A stretch of DNA of 41,798 bases, from positions 1 through 41,798 of the forward strand of contig CAISZN010000430.1 of assembly GCA_903889985.1 (NCBI GenBank), written 5' to 3'. The notes under the pieces were generated by a model that ran no database searches, was not told where the DNA came from, and worked only from the letters and a program-made list of their open reading frames with translations. A program made the position numbers and the translations under genes. The stretch is from an uncultured Hyphomicrobiales bacterium (GTDB taxonomy: Bacteria > Pseudomonadota > Alphaproteobacteria > Rhizobiales > Beijerinckiaceae). Below, in pieces: positions 17,053 through 24,697 of this stretch. Position 1 is the first letter of the stretch; every line of letters starts with the position of its first letter.

Positions 17053-17952
17053 GTGGTCAGTGCCAGCGGTCGGCGGCTCGATGTGTTCCGCGCGATCATC
17101 GAACATGGCGGCGTCAATGCGGCCGCAGATCGTCTGGGCGTGTCGCAACCCTCGATCACCGCCCATGTGCGGGCCCTCGAGCGGCAGGTCGGTGCTGCCC
17201 TGTTCAAGCGCCAGCGTGGCCGTCGAAACGTTGTGACCCCGGCCGGAGAAGCGCTTTATCTCTATGCCTGCGAGTCAGCCGCCCATCGGAGCGAACTCAC
17301 GGGCAAGCTGCGAGGCCTCGCAAGCCAGCAGGCGAACAGCCTGTCCCTTGCGGTCCAGCGCAGCATCGCCAACTATACGATGCCTGCCGTTCTGGCCGCT
17401 TTCCTCAAGGCGCATCCCAACGCGCGTGTCACCATGCACAGCGAGACGCAGGAGGCGGTGCGCGACCTCGCCCTCAGCGGTAGGGTGGATGCAGCCATCC
17501 TGTTCGGGACCGACGAAGGCGTTTCATCCGCAATGGGCCGTCAGGATCTGGTGCTGATCGCCGCTGCAAATCATCCGCTGGCCCGGCGCAAGCGGGTGGC
17601 GGTGAGCGAGCTCGACACCTATGCCTTCGTGGGCGGCCTTCCCAGGTCCCAGTTCTTCGGTTTGGTAGAAACGGCTCTCAACCGCGCCGGTGTCAAGAAT
17701 TACCAGGTCATCCTGCACTTGCAGGACTCCGTCGCGGTCAAGAATGCAGTCCTGCAAGGCATCGGCATCGCCTGCACCCTGGCTTGCGTGGTCGAGCAGG
17801 AGATTGAGAGCGGGCGCCTCGTCGTCCTGCGAACCGACGTGCCACTGCAGCCACTACCCATTGAATTCATCCTCCCGGACGCGACGCCATCGCCGCTATG
17901 GAAGGACTTTCTGGAGGTTTGGCGCAAATCTCAGGCGGGTTCGTTGCGTTGA
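17053..17952 (+). CDS. LysR-type transcriptional regulator
   Basis: A 299-residue regulator starting at GTG 17053 after AGGGGG. The N-terminal winged helix-turn-helix covers about residues 8-67 (LDVFRAIIEHGGVNAAADRL, GVSQPSITAHVRALERQVG, LFKR). The effector domain follows from about 90 (LSLAVQRSIANY, VTMHSETQEAVRDLALSGRVDAAI). It is the only regulator in the window and is divergent from cluster A, which it most likely controls together with its own gene through the dyad at 17026. Its effector is probably the pathway substrate or an intermediate. Whether it also controls cluster B is open. Confidence 0.93.
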   Translation: MVSASGRRLDVFRAIIEHGGVNAAADRLGVSQPSITAHVRALERQVGAALFKRQRGRRNVVTPAGEALYLYACESAAHRSELTGKLRGLASQQANSLSLAVQRSIANYTMPAVLAAFLKAHPNARVTMHSETQEAVRDLALSGRVDAAILFGTDEGVSSAMGRQDLVLIAAANHPLARRKRVAVSELDTYAFVGGLPRSQFFGLVETALNRAGVKNYQVILHLQDSVAVKNAVLQGIGIACTLACVVEQEIESGRLVVLRTDVPLQPLPIEFILPDATPSPLWKDFLEVWRKSQAGSLR

Positions 17953-18048
17953 CAGCCTCAAAGGGCGGTCCTAGCCTCTGGCCCAAATCAATGGCCAGGT
18001 GCCGAGAATGCGCGCCAGTATCAGGCGCGCTTATGGGAGGTTATCGGC

Positions 18049-19068
18049 TTGGTGCGGTGCTGCACGATCCTTGCGAGACTGATAGCCCTCCCGGCGCTTT
18101 TCGGCTGGCTGTCGCTTCCCTTGGTGGCGCAGGAGCAGGCTGCGGGAAAGATTTTGGAAATCGTCGTTTCGGAGGCGGTCGGCGGGGGATCTGACAGTGT
18201 CGCGCGCCTGGTGAGCCGGCACATTGGCCGACAGCTCCCCGGGCAGCCCACGGTGGTCGTGCGGAACATGCCCGGTGCCGGCGGCCTTGCCGGTGCGAAC
18301 TATCTTTTTAATATCGCGCCTCGGGACGGCTCGACAATCGGAATGGTCGACCAGTCGATCGAGACCCAGCAATTGTTCCATAGCAAGGGCCTGATGGCCG
18401 ATGTGCTGCGCTTCAATTGGCTTGGCCGCGCGATGAGCAATAATGCCGTGCTGTTTGCCTGGTACAAGGCGCCGGTCAAAACGATCGAGGAAGCCTTTCA
18501 GCGCGAGATCGCCGTCTCGGCAAGCGGCCAGTCGTCTCTCATGCGCTGGACGGCGCTCAAGCGCATCACCGGCATCAAGTTCAAGCTCATCGTCGGGCAC
18601 CAGGGAACCGCAGAGGCGACACTCGCAATGGAACGCGGCGAAGTCGACGCACTCAGCGCGCCATGGACCCTCGTGCGCTCGACGCACGCAGATTGGATCC
18701 GTGACGGCAAGATCAACCTCCTGCTCCAGACCGGTCTGGACCGCGATCATGATCTGCAAAACCTGCCGCGACTGGTGGACCTCGCCCGTGATGACCAGCA
18801 GCGCAAGGTGCTGGAGCTTTTGTCGCAGCCCGAACGCATTGGCCGCTCCCTGACCGCGCCGCCCGGAGTACCCTTGGAGCGTGTTGCAATGCTTCGGAAG
18901 GCCATGGCGCAGATGTTCATCGATCCGGAATTCCTGGCCGATGCAAAAACAATGAAGATCGACCTCGACCCACTTGGCGGCGAGGCCCTTCAAGACATGA
19001 TTCGCTCCGGAATGACCTATTCGCCCGACGTCGTCGCCCGCGCCGAGTCATTTGTCCAACCTGACTGA
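18049..19068 (+). CDS. Bug/TctC-family periplasmic solute receptor (no. 3)
   Basis: A 339-residue receptor starting at TTG 18049, eight bases after GGGAGG. The signal peptide (LIALPALFGWLSLPLVAQEQ) is cut near residue 28. Family blocks: EIVVSEAVGGGSDSVARL, RHIGRQLPGQPT, MPGAGG followed by ANYLFNIAPRDG, and DPEFLADAKTM. It is 16 bases upstream of the ACMSD-like amidohydrolase on the same strand, so the two are probably co-transcribed. The same gene pair, but divergent, is at 725-3140. It lies downstream of the LysR gene (96 bases). There is no membrane partner in the window. Confidence 0.88.
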   Translation: MVRCCTILARLIALPALFGWLSLPLVAQEQAAGKILEIVVSEAVGGGSDSVARLVSRHIGRQLPGQPTVVVRNMPGAGGLAGANYLFNIAPRDGSTIGMVDQSIETQQLFHSKGLMADVLRFNWLGRAMSNNAVLFAWYKAPVKTIEEAFQREIAVSASGQSSLMRWTALKRITGIKFKLIVGHQGTAEATLAMERGEVDALSAPWTLVRSTHADWIRDGKINLLLQTGLDRDHDLQNLPRLVDLARDDQQRKVLELLSQPERIGRSLTAPPGVPLERVAMLRKAMAQMFIDPEFLADAKTMKIDLDPLGGEALQDMIRSGMTYSPDVVARAESFVQPD

Positions 19069-19084
19069 CCTGCAAGGACTTGCC

Positions 19085-20107
19085 ATGCATATCATCGACT
19101 CTCATTTTCACTGGCGTCCGAGATCCATGCTTGACTGGGCCTGCAACGCCAAGGGTTATCCGCGGGCGGAGCGTGACGGAAAGGGCGGCTACAATTGGTT
19201 TATCCGCGAAGGCTATGTGGTGAATATCCGCAAGGATCATCCCGCCTGGGCGCCGCTAGAGGACCAGCTCGCCGATATGGATGCACTCGGCCACGAGGTC
19301 GATGTTGTCTGCACCATCGGCCCGCTTTCGGTCTATTTCTCCGACCTCGACCCGGAGGCCGGCCGCGATGCGGCCATGCTCTGGAACGAGGAGATGGCGG
19401 CCGCTCAGAAGCGCTATCCGGGACGCTTCTGGGGTACGGCCGCCGTTCCGTTGCGCGACACGAAAATCGCCATCGACGTGCTGGAACACGCGATCAACAA
19501 GCTCGGCCTGTTCGGCGCCAACCTGCCCGGCAGCGTCGGTCTCGACCCGCGCATCGACGCAGAGCGCTTGTGGCCTTTCTACAAGCGGGCAGAAGAACTC
19601 AATGTCCCATTGTTCTTGCATCCGACCGATGCGATCTTCGCGGAGATCCTCAGCGGCTACAATGACACGCTGCATTTCAGCTTGGGGCGCGTCATTGAAG
19701 TGAGCGTCGGGGCTGCACGTCTGGTGCTGTCAGGCCTGATGGACCATTGCCCGAGCCTCAAGATCGTCATGTCACATACTGGCGGTGTGCTGCCCTACCA
19801 GTCCGGCCGCATGGACAAGAACACCAAAGCTGCCAAGCTGCCGCGCCCGACAAGCGAGTATCTGCATCGGATGTATACGGATACCGTGTCGCCACATTCA
19901 ATGGGCATCAAATTCGCCATCGACTACTACGGCATCGACAACGTCATGTATGGCTCCGATTATCCGTGCTGGGAGCCGAGCGAGGCCCTTCGCCTGATCG
20001 ACGAGATCCCTCTGACGGAAGAGCAGCGGCAGAAGCTTTTCGTGGGCAATGTGCGGCGTATTTTTGGGCTTCCGGATCAGGTCAGGGCTGCCTCAGCCGC
20101 CGAGTAG
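19085..20107 (+). CDS. ACMSD-like amidohydrolase (amidohydrolase_2 family), copy 2
   Basis: A 340-residue TIM-barrel metal hydrolase or decarboxylase. The start is ATG 19085, seven bases after AAGG; an earlier in-frame start at 19052 lies inside the receptor gene and is rejected. Ligands visible: H7 and H9 (DSHFHW), H179 (FLHPTD), H231 (VMSHTGG) and D292 (YGSDYP). It is a paralogue of 2112-3140 along its whole length. Its 3' end overlaps the 3' end of the convergent MmgE/PrpD gene by 15 bases, so there is no room for a conventional terminator between them. The substrate is unknown. Confidence 0.87.
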   Translation: MHIIDSHFHWRPRSMLDWACNAKGYPRAERDGKGGYNWFIREGYVVNIRKDHPAWAPLEDQLADMDALGHEVDVVCTIGPLSVYFSDLDPEAGRDAAMLWNEEMAAAQKRYPGRFWGTAAVPLRDTKIAIDVLEHAINKLGLFGANLPGSVGLDPRIDAERLWPFYKRAEELNVPLFLHPTDAIFAEILSGYNDTLHFSLGRVIEVSVGAARLVLSGLMDHCPSLKIVMSHTGGVLPYQSGRMDKNTKAAKLPRPTSEYLHRMYTDTVSPHSMGIKFAIDYYGIDNVMYGSDYPCWEPSEALRLIDEIPLTEEQRQKLFVGNVRRIFGLPDQVRAASAAE

Positions 20108-21406
20108 GAGGTCTCCAAGCCGGCGTGCAAATGTTTGATCGGTGAAGGCAGTGGCGCCGCAGGACATGATCTCCTCGGCGCTCTTCACCTGTCCGCCGTG
20201 GGAGAGAACGGCTCTTGCTTTCTCAAGTACTTGGCGATCATCCATCCGGTTTTCGGGCGATCCATATGGGTGGAGAACCGTGCGGCTCAATAAACCGGCT
20301 TCGGTATCGAGATCCAGCCGCGCGCCCCAGACATTGGGGAATACCTTATCGAGGTCGTCATCACCGATGACCGAGCACTTCGCGGCAAAAGCCATCACGT
20401 CGGGATCATGCACCACCTTCTCGCGTTCGGCATTGTAAAGCTGTTCCGGGCGGATAGCCGCGATGGCGACTTGCGTGCCGATGCTCATGAAATTACGCGA
20501 ACGGATCGCTGGATCGAAGGGCGCACTGACGAGGCCCAGATGGGCGCTGGGAATCCGAATGGAGAGGCTCCGCACGGTTTCAACCCTTAACCCGTCCGCC
20601 ATGAGTCCCAGCATGGCGTCGGCAGCACTCAGGGTCTGCCGCGATGTCGCATAGGGCTTGAGCGACAGTTCCGGGAACAAGCTGCCCTTGCCAAGATCCC
20701 TTGTCATCATCTCGGCAGTGAATGGAACACCAAGCGTCCCGCTGATCCATTCAGGGGAAGGCGGACGCGGGCCGCCATTGAACCCCGCCCTCCCTGCCAA
20801 GGCCGCCCGTAAGCCGGTCTCCACGGCCTGTGCAAACAGTACCCAGCGGCCAGACGGCGACTGCACGAAGGGGCCGCCACGACCGGAACTCATGGTCAGT
20901 GCCAGGGACAAGGCTTCATGTGCCTGCCCGCGCGAGAGGCCCAGCATCCGCGAAGCCGATGCGCAGGCCCCGAGCGCGGCAGCAGCGCGGGTCGGCCAAA
21001 CGCCTTTCATAAGTGAGCGCGAGCCGTCCATGGCAAGGCCAAAGCGCACAACCAGTTCAGTCCCGACATAAATCGCGCTTTCGAGATCAGCGGGGAAGCT
21101 TTCCCCTTGCGCAGCAAGCCCGAGCGCAACAGGGACCGTCACGGAGCTCGGTGTCGTGGTGGACTCGATATGAATGTCATCCATTTCGGTGAGGCGAACA
21201 AGCCCTGCCGCAGCGGCGATGGCCTCTGCACGAGACTCGCGCGGAAACACCTTGAGCAGCTCTCGTCCCTCAGTCGTCGCCTCCCCGGCTATGCGTGCGA
21301 CCACCACATCGCACATGTGCCGGCGCAGAATATCGCGATCGAGCCGCGGCAAATCGGTCGCCTGCGCCTGCACAACGAAGCCAGCCAGTTCCTCAAGAAA
21401 AGTCAT
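20093..21406 (-). CDS. MmgE/PrpD family protein, copy 1
   Basis: A 437-residue protein of the family that includes 2-methylcitrate dehydratase, cis-aconitate decarboxylase and iminodisuccinate epimerase. Recognisable parts: RLTEMDDIHIESTTTPSS near residue 70 (the DD-x-H active-site region), then the helical domain (LGLAAQGESF, GVWPTRAAAALGACASASRM) and the C-terminal lid with DPAIRSRNFMSIGTQ. The usual HPTG is replaced by WPTR. It starts 11 bases after the Bug receptor stop, so the two form a minus-strand operon. A second, more canonical copy is at 30943. Function in the pathway (dehydration, epimerisation or decarboxylation of a polycarboxylate) is an inference. Confidence 0.82.
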   Translation of the reverse strand: MTFLEELAGFVVQAQATDLPRLDRDILRRHMCDVVVARIAGEATTEGRELLKVFPRESRAEAIAAAAGLVRLTEMDDIHIESTTTPSSVTVPVALGLAAQGESFPADLESAIYVGTELVVRFGLAMDGSRSLMKGVWPTRAAAALGACASASRMLGLSRGQAHEALSLALTMSSGRGGPFVQSPSGRWVLFAQAVETGLRAALAGRAGFNGGPRPPSPEWISGTLGVPFTAEMMTRDLGKGSLFPELSLKPYATSRQTLSAADAMLGLMADGLRVETVRSLSIRIPSAHLGLVSAPFDPAIRSRNFMSIGTQVAIAAIRPEQLYNAEREKVVHDPDVMAFAAKCSVIGDDDLDKVFPNVWGARLDLDTEAGLLSRTVLHPYGSPENRMDDRQVLEKARAVLSHGGQVKSAEEIMSCGATAFTDQTFARRLGDLLLGG

Positions 21407-21417
21407 GTGTCGCTCAC

Positions 21418-22455
21418 TCAGTTCGAGCTGTTAAGTTCGCGGATCTTGGCTACAAGATTAGGCGGCGCACCATAGGCCTCCTCGAGAATCTTGCGCAGTT
21501 CCTCGCCGGATGTTGGGTCGTTGCATTCCAGATTTTGCCGGACGCATTCAGCCAGATAGGCGGGATCCTTCAGGGTTGCAACAAGTCCATCCTGCAGGGC
21601 CTTGATGCGGGCGGCGGGCACGTCCGGCGGCGCCATGATCGGACGGCCGACCGCCAAGGGCGCCGCCGCGACGGCCATCAGCGCGCGCTCCTTCGGCTTA
21701 TCCTTCAACAAGGTGTCGGCGAAGGGCACGTCGGCCAATTCCGGATGCGGCGCCTGGCCGAAATGCAGCAGCATCCTGATCTGCTTGTTGGCGATCCAGC
21801 CAGGTTTCACGGCCTTCAGCGAAGACCAGAATGCCGATGGATAGCCCTCGTTTTCGCCAGCCTCCATCGCCATGAAGGCTTCGTTCTGCCCGGGGTATCC
21901 GGCGATCATCTGGATCTTCATGTCGAAAACAGCAGCAAAGACCCTCGCGTAGAAGGCCGGCGTCGCGTTGAGGCCGCCAGAAACGCCGAGTATCAGGCCA
22001 CGCTTCTGAGCCTGCTCCATCGTGTAGACCGGCACCTTGTTCCAAACGATCAGGACACCAACATCCTTGTTTGGGCTCCCGATCCAGTTGGTCTTGTGAA
22101 TGTCGAATTTCGCTTTGTCGTTTCCATAGAGAGGTTCGAACAAAGCGCTGTTCTGAATCATGCCGATCGCGGTCCCGTCTCTCGGCGCGATATTATAGAT
22201 GTGGTTAGCAGCAGTGATTCCTCCCGCTCCCGGCATATTGCGCGGGATGATCGAGGGGTGTCCTGGGATATGGTTGGGCAGGAACCGGGCGATCAGGCGG
22301 GCCGACAGATCGTTGCCGCCACCGGGCGTCGATGAGATGAAAAGCTCGATCCGCTTGTCGAGATAGAAGTCCTCGACCTCATCCGCGGCCGCCGCCATGA
22401 CCGGCAGGAAGTGTGCACAAAGGGCAAGAAAGCTGCGGACCGTGCGCCGGTTCAT
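21418..22455 (-). CDS. Bug/TctC-family periplasmic solute receptor (no. 4)
   Basis: A 345-residue receptor. ATG 22455 is preceded by GGGGGGA at good spacing. The signal peptide ends near residue 24 (LALCAHFLPVMAAAADE). Family blocks: FYLDKRIELFISSTPGGG, RFLPNHIPGHPS, MPGAGG followed by AANHIYNIAPRDG, and DPAYLAECVRQN. It is divergent from cluster B HyuA and first in a two-gene unit with MmgE/PrpD. A predicted promoter at 22498-22526 overlaps an inverted repeat. There is no transporter partner in the window. Confidence 0.88.
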   Translation of the reverse strand: MNRRTVRSFLALCAHFLPVMAAAADEVEDFYLDKRIELFISSTPGGGNDLSARLIARFLPNHIPGHPSIIPRNMPGAGGITAANHIYNIAPRDGTAIGMIQNSALFEPLYGNDKAKFDIHKTNWIGSPNKDVGVLIVWNKVPVYTMEQAQKRGLILGVSGGLNATPAFYARVFAAVFDMKIQMIAGYPGQNEAFMAMEAGENEGYPSAFWSSLKAVKPGWIANKQIRMLLHFGQAPHPELADVPFADTLLKDKPKERALMAVAAAPLAVGRPIMAPPDVPAARIKALQDGLVATLKDPAYLAECVRQNLECNDPTSGEELRKILEEAYGAPPNLVAKIRELNSSN

Positions 22456-22497
22456 GCAAGATCCCCCCTTTTTATGACTTCCGTGACGCAGGCTCGC

Positions 22498-22526
22498 ATC
22501 ATCAGCCGGTTGTTCCCGGTGGTCAA
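22498..22526 (-). promoter_or_regulatory. Predicted sigma-70 promoter of receptor 4 / MmgE
   Basis: Minus strand TTGACC (22526-22521), a 17-base spacer and GATGAT (22503-22498) match consensus at 5 of 6 and 4 of 6. The predicted start point near 22491 leaves a leader of about 36 bases before ATG 22455. The -35 box lies inside the right arm region of the dyad at 22507-22529, which fits repression or activation from that site. Confidence 0.4.
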
Positions 22527-22529
22527 CCG
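22507..22529. promoter_or_regulatory. Perfect 6-bp dyad in the divergent receptor 4 / HyuA region
   Basis: CGGTTG (22507-22512), 11 bases and CAACCG (22524-22529) are perfect inverted arms in the 169-base divergent region. The spacing of about two half-sites on one helix face suits a dimeric regulator. The outer bases GGT and ACC also occur in the dyad upstream of cluster A, but there at a different spacing. Confidence 0.35.
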
Positions 22530-22624
22530 CGGCACCAGTACGACATGTGGCAGAAAGCCTCTGGAATCAGCAGGAGCGACTGACTACACTGTCCGGACTC
22601 AGGGTCACACGGCCCGAAGAAAAC

Positions 22625-24697
22625 ATGGCGGGGGAAAGCGTGGCACTTGTCGTGGCCCTGGATATTGGCGGAACATTCACGGATCTGGTCGCCTTTGATC
22701 TCGACAATGGACGCATCACCGAAGCCAAGAGTTCGACGACCCCCTATGATCTGTCCGTTGGCATCCGCAAGACGCTGGAGAAAAGTGGTCTCCCGATCCC
22801 GAAGCTCGATACATTCGTTCATGGGTCAACCGTTGCAATCAATACGGCCATCGAACGCACCGGCGCGAAAACGGCGCTGATCGTCACGCAGGGCACCCGT
22901 GATGTCTACCAGATCGGCCGTGGCAACAGGCCAGAGTCCTATAACTTCTATTTCAAGCGCGCCGAACCCTATGTACATCGTCGCAATACTTATGAAGTCG
23001 TTGAGCGGTTAAACGCTGCTGGCGACGTGCTCGTCGCGCTGGATAGCAACAGTGCAGCGACAGCCGTGCAGAGTGTCAAAGTACAAGACGCTGAAGCAGT
23101 CGCCGTATGCTGCCTGCATTCCTGGGCCAATCCAGACCACGAAACACGGATCGGCGAAGTGATCGACCGAGAACTACCGTCTGTGTTTCAGTCCCTCAGC
23201 CACGACATTCTACGCGAATATCGTGAATACGAACGCACCTCGACTACCGTCCTGAATGCCTACGTAGGGCCACGTGTCAGCCGCTATCTCGCCGATCTCG
23301 AAAAGCTGCTGAGTGAGCTTGGCTTCGACGGCCGGCTGCTCATCATGCAATCGAATGGCGGAACCATGTCGCCAGCCACGGCCATGCGGCTGCCCATCGC
23401 GACAATGGAATCCGGGCCTGTCGGCGGAATCATTGCAGGCGCTGAAGTGATGCGTGATCTCGGCATCAGCAATGTCATCGCCTTTGACATGGGTGGCACG
23501 ACTGCCAAGGTCAGCCTCGTACGGCACAGTGAACCCACGATTGCACAAGGCTATTTCGTCGGCGGAGAGGCTAGTGGCCACCCGGTCATGTATCCCGTTG
23601 TCGACATCGTCGAAGTCGGCGCAGGCGGCGGATCAATTGCATGGATCGACGAAGTCGGTGGCCTCAAGGTCGGGCCGCGCAGCGCTGGCGGCCATCCCGG
23701 ACCTGTCTGTTACGGACAAGGTGGAACCGAGCCGACAGTTACAGACGCAAACCTGGTGCTTGGACGCCTGGGTGCAGACCGGTTCCTTGGTGGCGAAATG
23801 CCCCTTGATGTCGAAGCAGCGCGTGAAGCCATCAAGCGCAAGATCGCCGATCCGCTCGGCCTCAGCATCGAAGCGGCGGCCCATGGCATCATCCGCATCG
23901 CCATCGCGGAGATGTCACTTGCCGTGCAATCGGTCTCAATCGGACGCGGCCATGATCCACGCGATTTCGCGATGGTCGCCTTTGGCGGCGCCGGACCGTT
24001 GCATGCCGCCGAGATCGCACGCGAGCTGCATATACCGCGTCTCGTAATCCCGCGGGTTCCGGGGCACTTTTCGGCGCTCGGCATGCTTCTGTCGGATCTG
24101 CGCCACGACTATGTGCGCACCTATTACAAGCCGCTCAAGTCATGTGACTTCGAAGCCCTGCAGCAGATTTTTGCCGAGATGCGTGCAGAGGGCGAGACCC
24201 TGCTTCAAAGCGAAGGCGCTGCGGTCGCAGATGTCGCCGTCCAGCTCTATCTGGATATGCGCTACAGCGGCCAAGAGTTCCCTATCCAGACGCCAGTTGA
24301 GCCGGAATGGCTGCACACGAGCGATCGCGAGGCGCTTCGACGCGCGTTTGATCGTGAGCACAACCAGCGTTTCGGCCATCAAGCCGAAAGTGAACAGGTT
24401 GAGGTGGTGAATTGCCGACTGACGGCACGAGGACGCCGACCGCGCGTGAGCTTCCCGCCGATCGCGCAACATCGCACAGAAAGTCCGCCAACGCTGCGGC
24501 AGATAATCGTCTCCGACCCTGCCAGTCGCCTACCCTGCCCCGCCCACGAACGCGATATGCTGGTGCCGGGCCAGATCATCGAAGGCCCGGCCTGCATCGT
24601 CGAATATGCCTCCACCACCATCCTGTTCGAGGGCGACCGGCTGACAGTCCTGCCCACTGGGGAGCTGATGATCGAGATTTCTGGAGCTGCATCATGA
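22625..24697 (+). CDS. hyuA: Hydantoinase/oxoprolinase A subunit (HyuA), cluster B
   Basis: A 690-residue HyuA-family ATPase subunit and the first gene of cluster B. The start chosen is ATG 22625 (MAGESVALVVALDIGG). GTG 22640, just after GGGGGAAAGC, is an alternative that gives an N-terminus like the cluster A copy. An upstream frame to 22547 shows no similarity. Motifs: DIGGTFTD, HGSTVAINTAIERTGA, MGGTTAKVSL, GGGSIAWIDEVGGLKVGPRS and FGGAGPLHA. It overlaps HyuB as ATGA. It should form the ATP-using half of a ring-opening amidohydrolase or a carboxylase. Paralogue of 14919-16940. Confidence 0.93.
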   Translation: MAGESVALVVALDIGGTFTDLVAFDLDNGRITEAKSSTTPYDLSVGIRKTLEKSGLPIPKLDTFVHGSTVAINTAIERTGAKTALIVTQGTRDVYQIGRGNRPESYNFYFKRAEPYVHRRNTYEVVERLNAAGDVLVALDSNSAATAVQSVKVQDAEAVAVCCLHSWANPDHETRIGEVIDRELPSVFQSLSHDILREYREYERTSTTVLNAYVGPRVSRYLADLEKLLSELGFDGRLLIMQSNGGTMSPATAMRLPIATMESGPVGGIIAGAEVMRDLGISNVIAFDMGGTTAKVSLVRHSEPTIAQGYFVGGEASGHPVMYPVVDIVEVGAGGGSIAWIDEVGGLKVGPRSAGGHPGPVCYGQGGTEPTVTDANLVLGRLGADRFLGGEMPLDVEAAREAIKRKIADPLGLSIEAAAHGIIRIAIAEMSLAVQSVSIGRGHDPRDFAMVAFGGAGPLHAAEIARELHIPRLVIPRVPGHFSALGMLLSDLRHDYVRTYYKPLKSCDFEALQQIFAEMRAEGETLLQSEGAAVADVAVQLYLDMRYSGQEFPIQTPVEPEWLHTSDREALRRAFDREHNQRFGHQAESEQVEVVNCRLTARGRRPRVSFPPIAQHRTESPPTLRQIIVSDPASRLPCPAHERDMLVPGQIIEGPACIVEYASTTILFEGDRLTVLPTGELMIEISGAAS

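Noticed and set aside
16941-17207. 89-codon N-terminal extension of cluster A HyuA
   Set aside because: It overlaps the divergent LysR gene, shows no family similarity, and a good ribosome site precedes TTG 16940, which places DIGGTFTD at the usual distance from the start.
18031-18993. 320-codon frame antisense to receptor 3
   Set aside because: A high-GC shadow of the real gene, which has a signal peptide and family motifs on the other strand.
21295-22335. 346-codon frame antisense to receptor 4 and MmgE/PrpD
   Set aside because: His/Arg/Gln-rich shadow spanning two real minus-strand genes; no motif.
24412-24693. 94-codon N-terminal extension of cluster B HyuB
   Set aside because: It lies inside HyuA in another frame, is Arg/Pro-rich shadow sequence, and the ATGA overlap at 24694 gives the paralogue's start.
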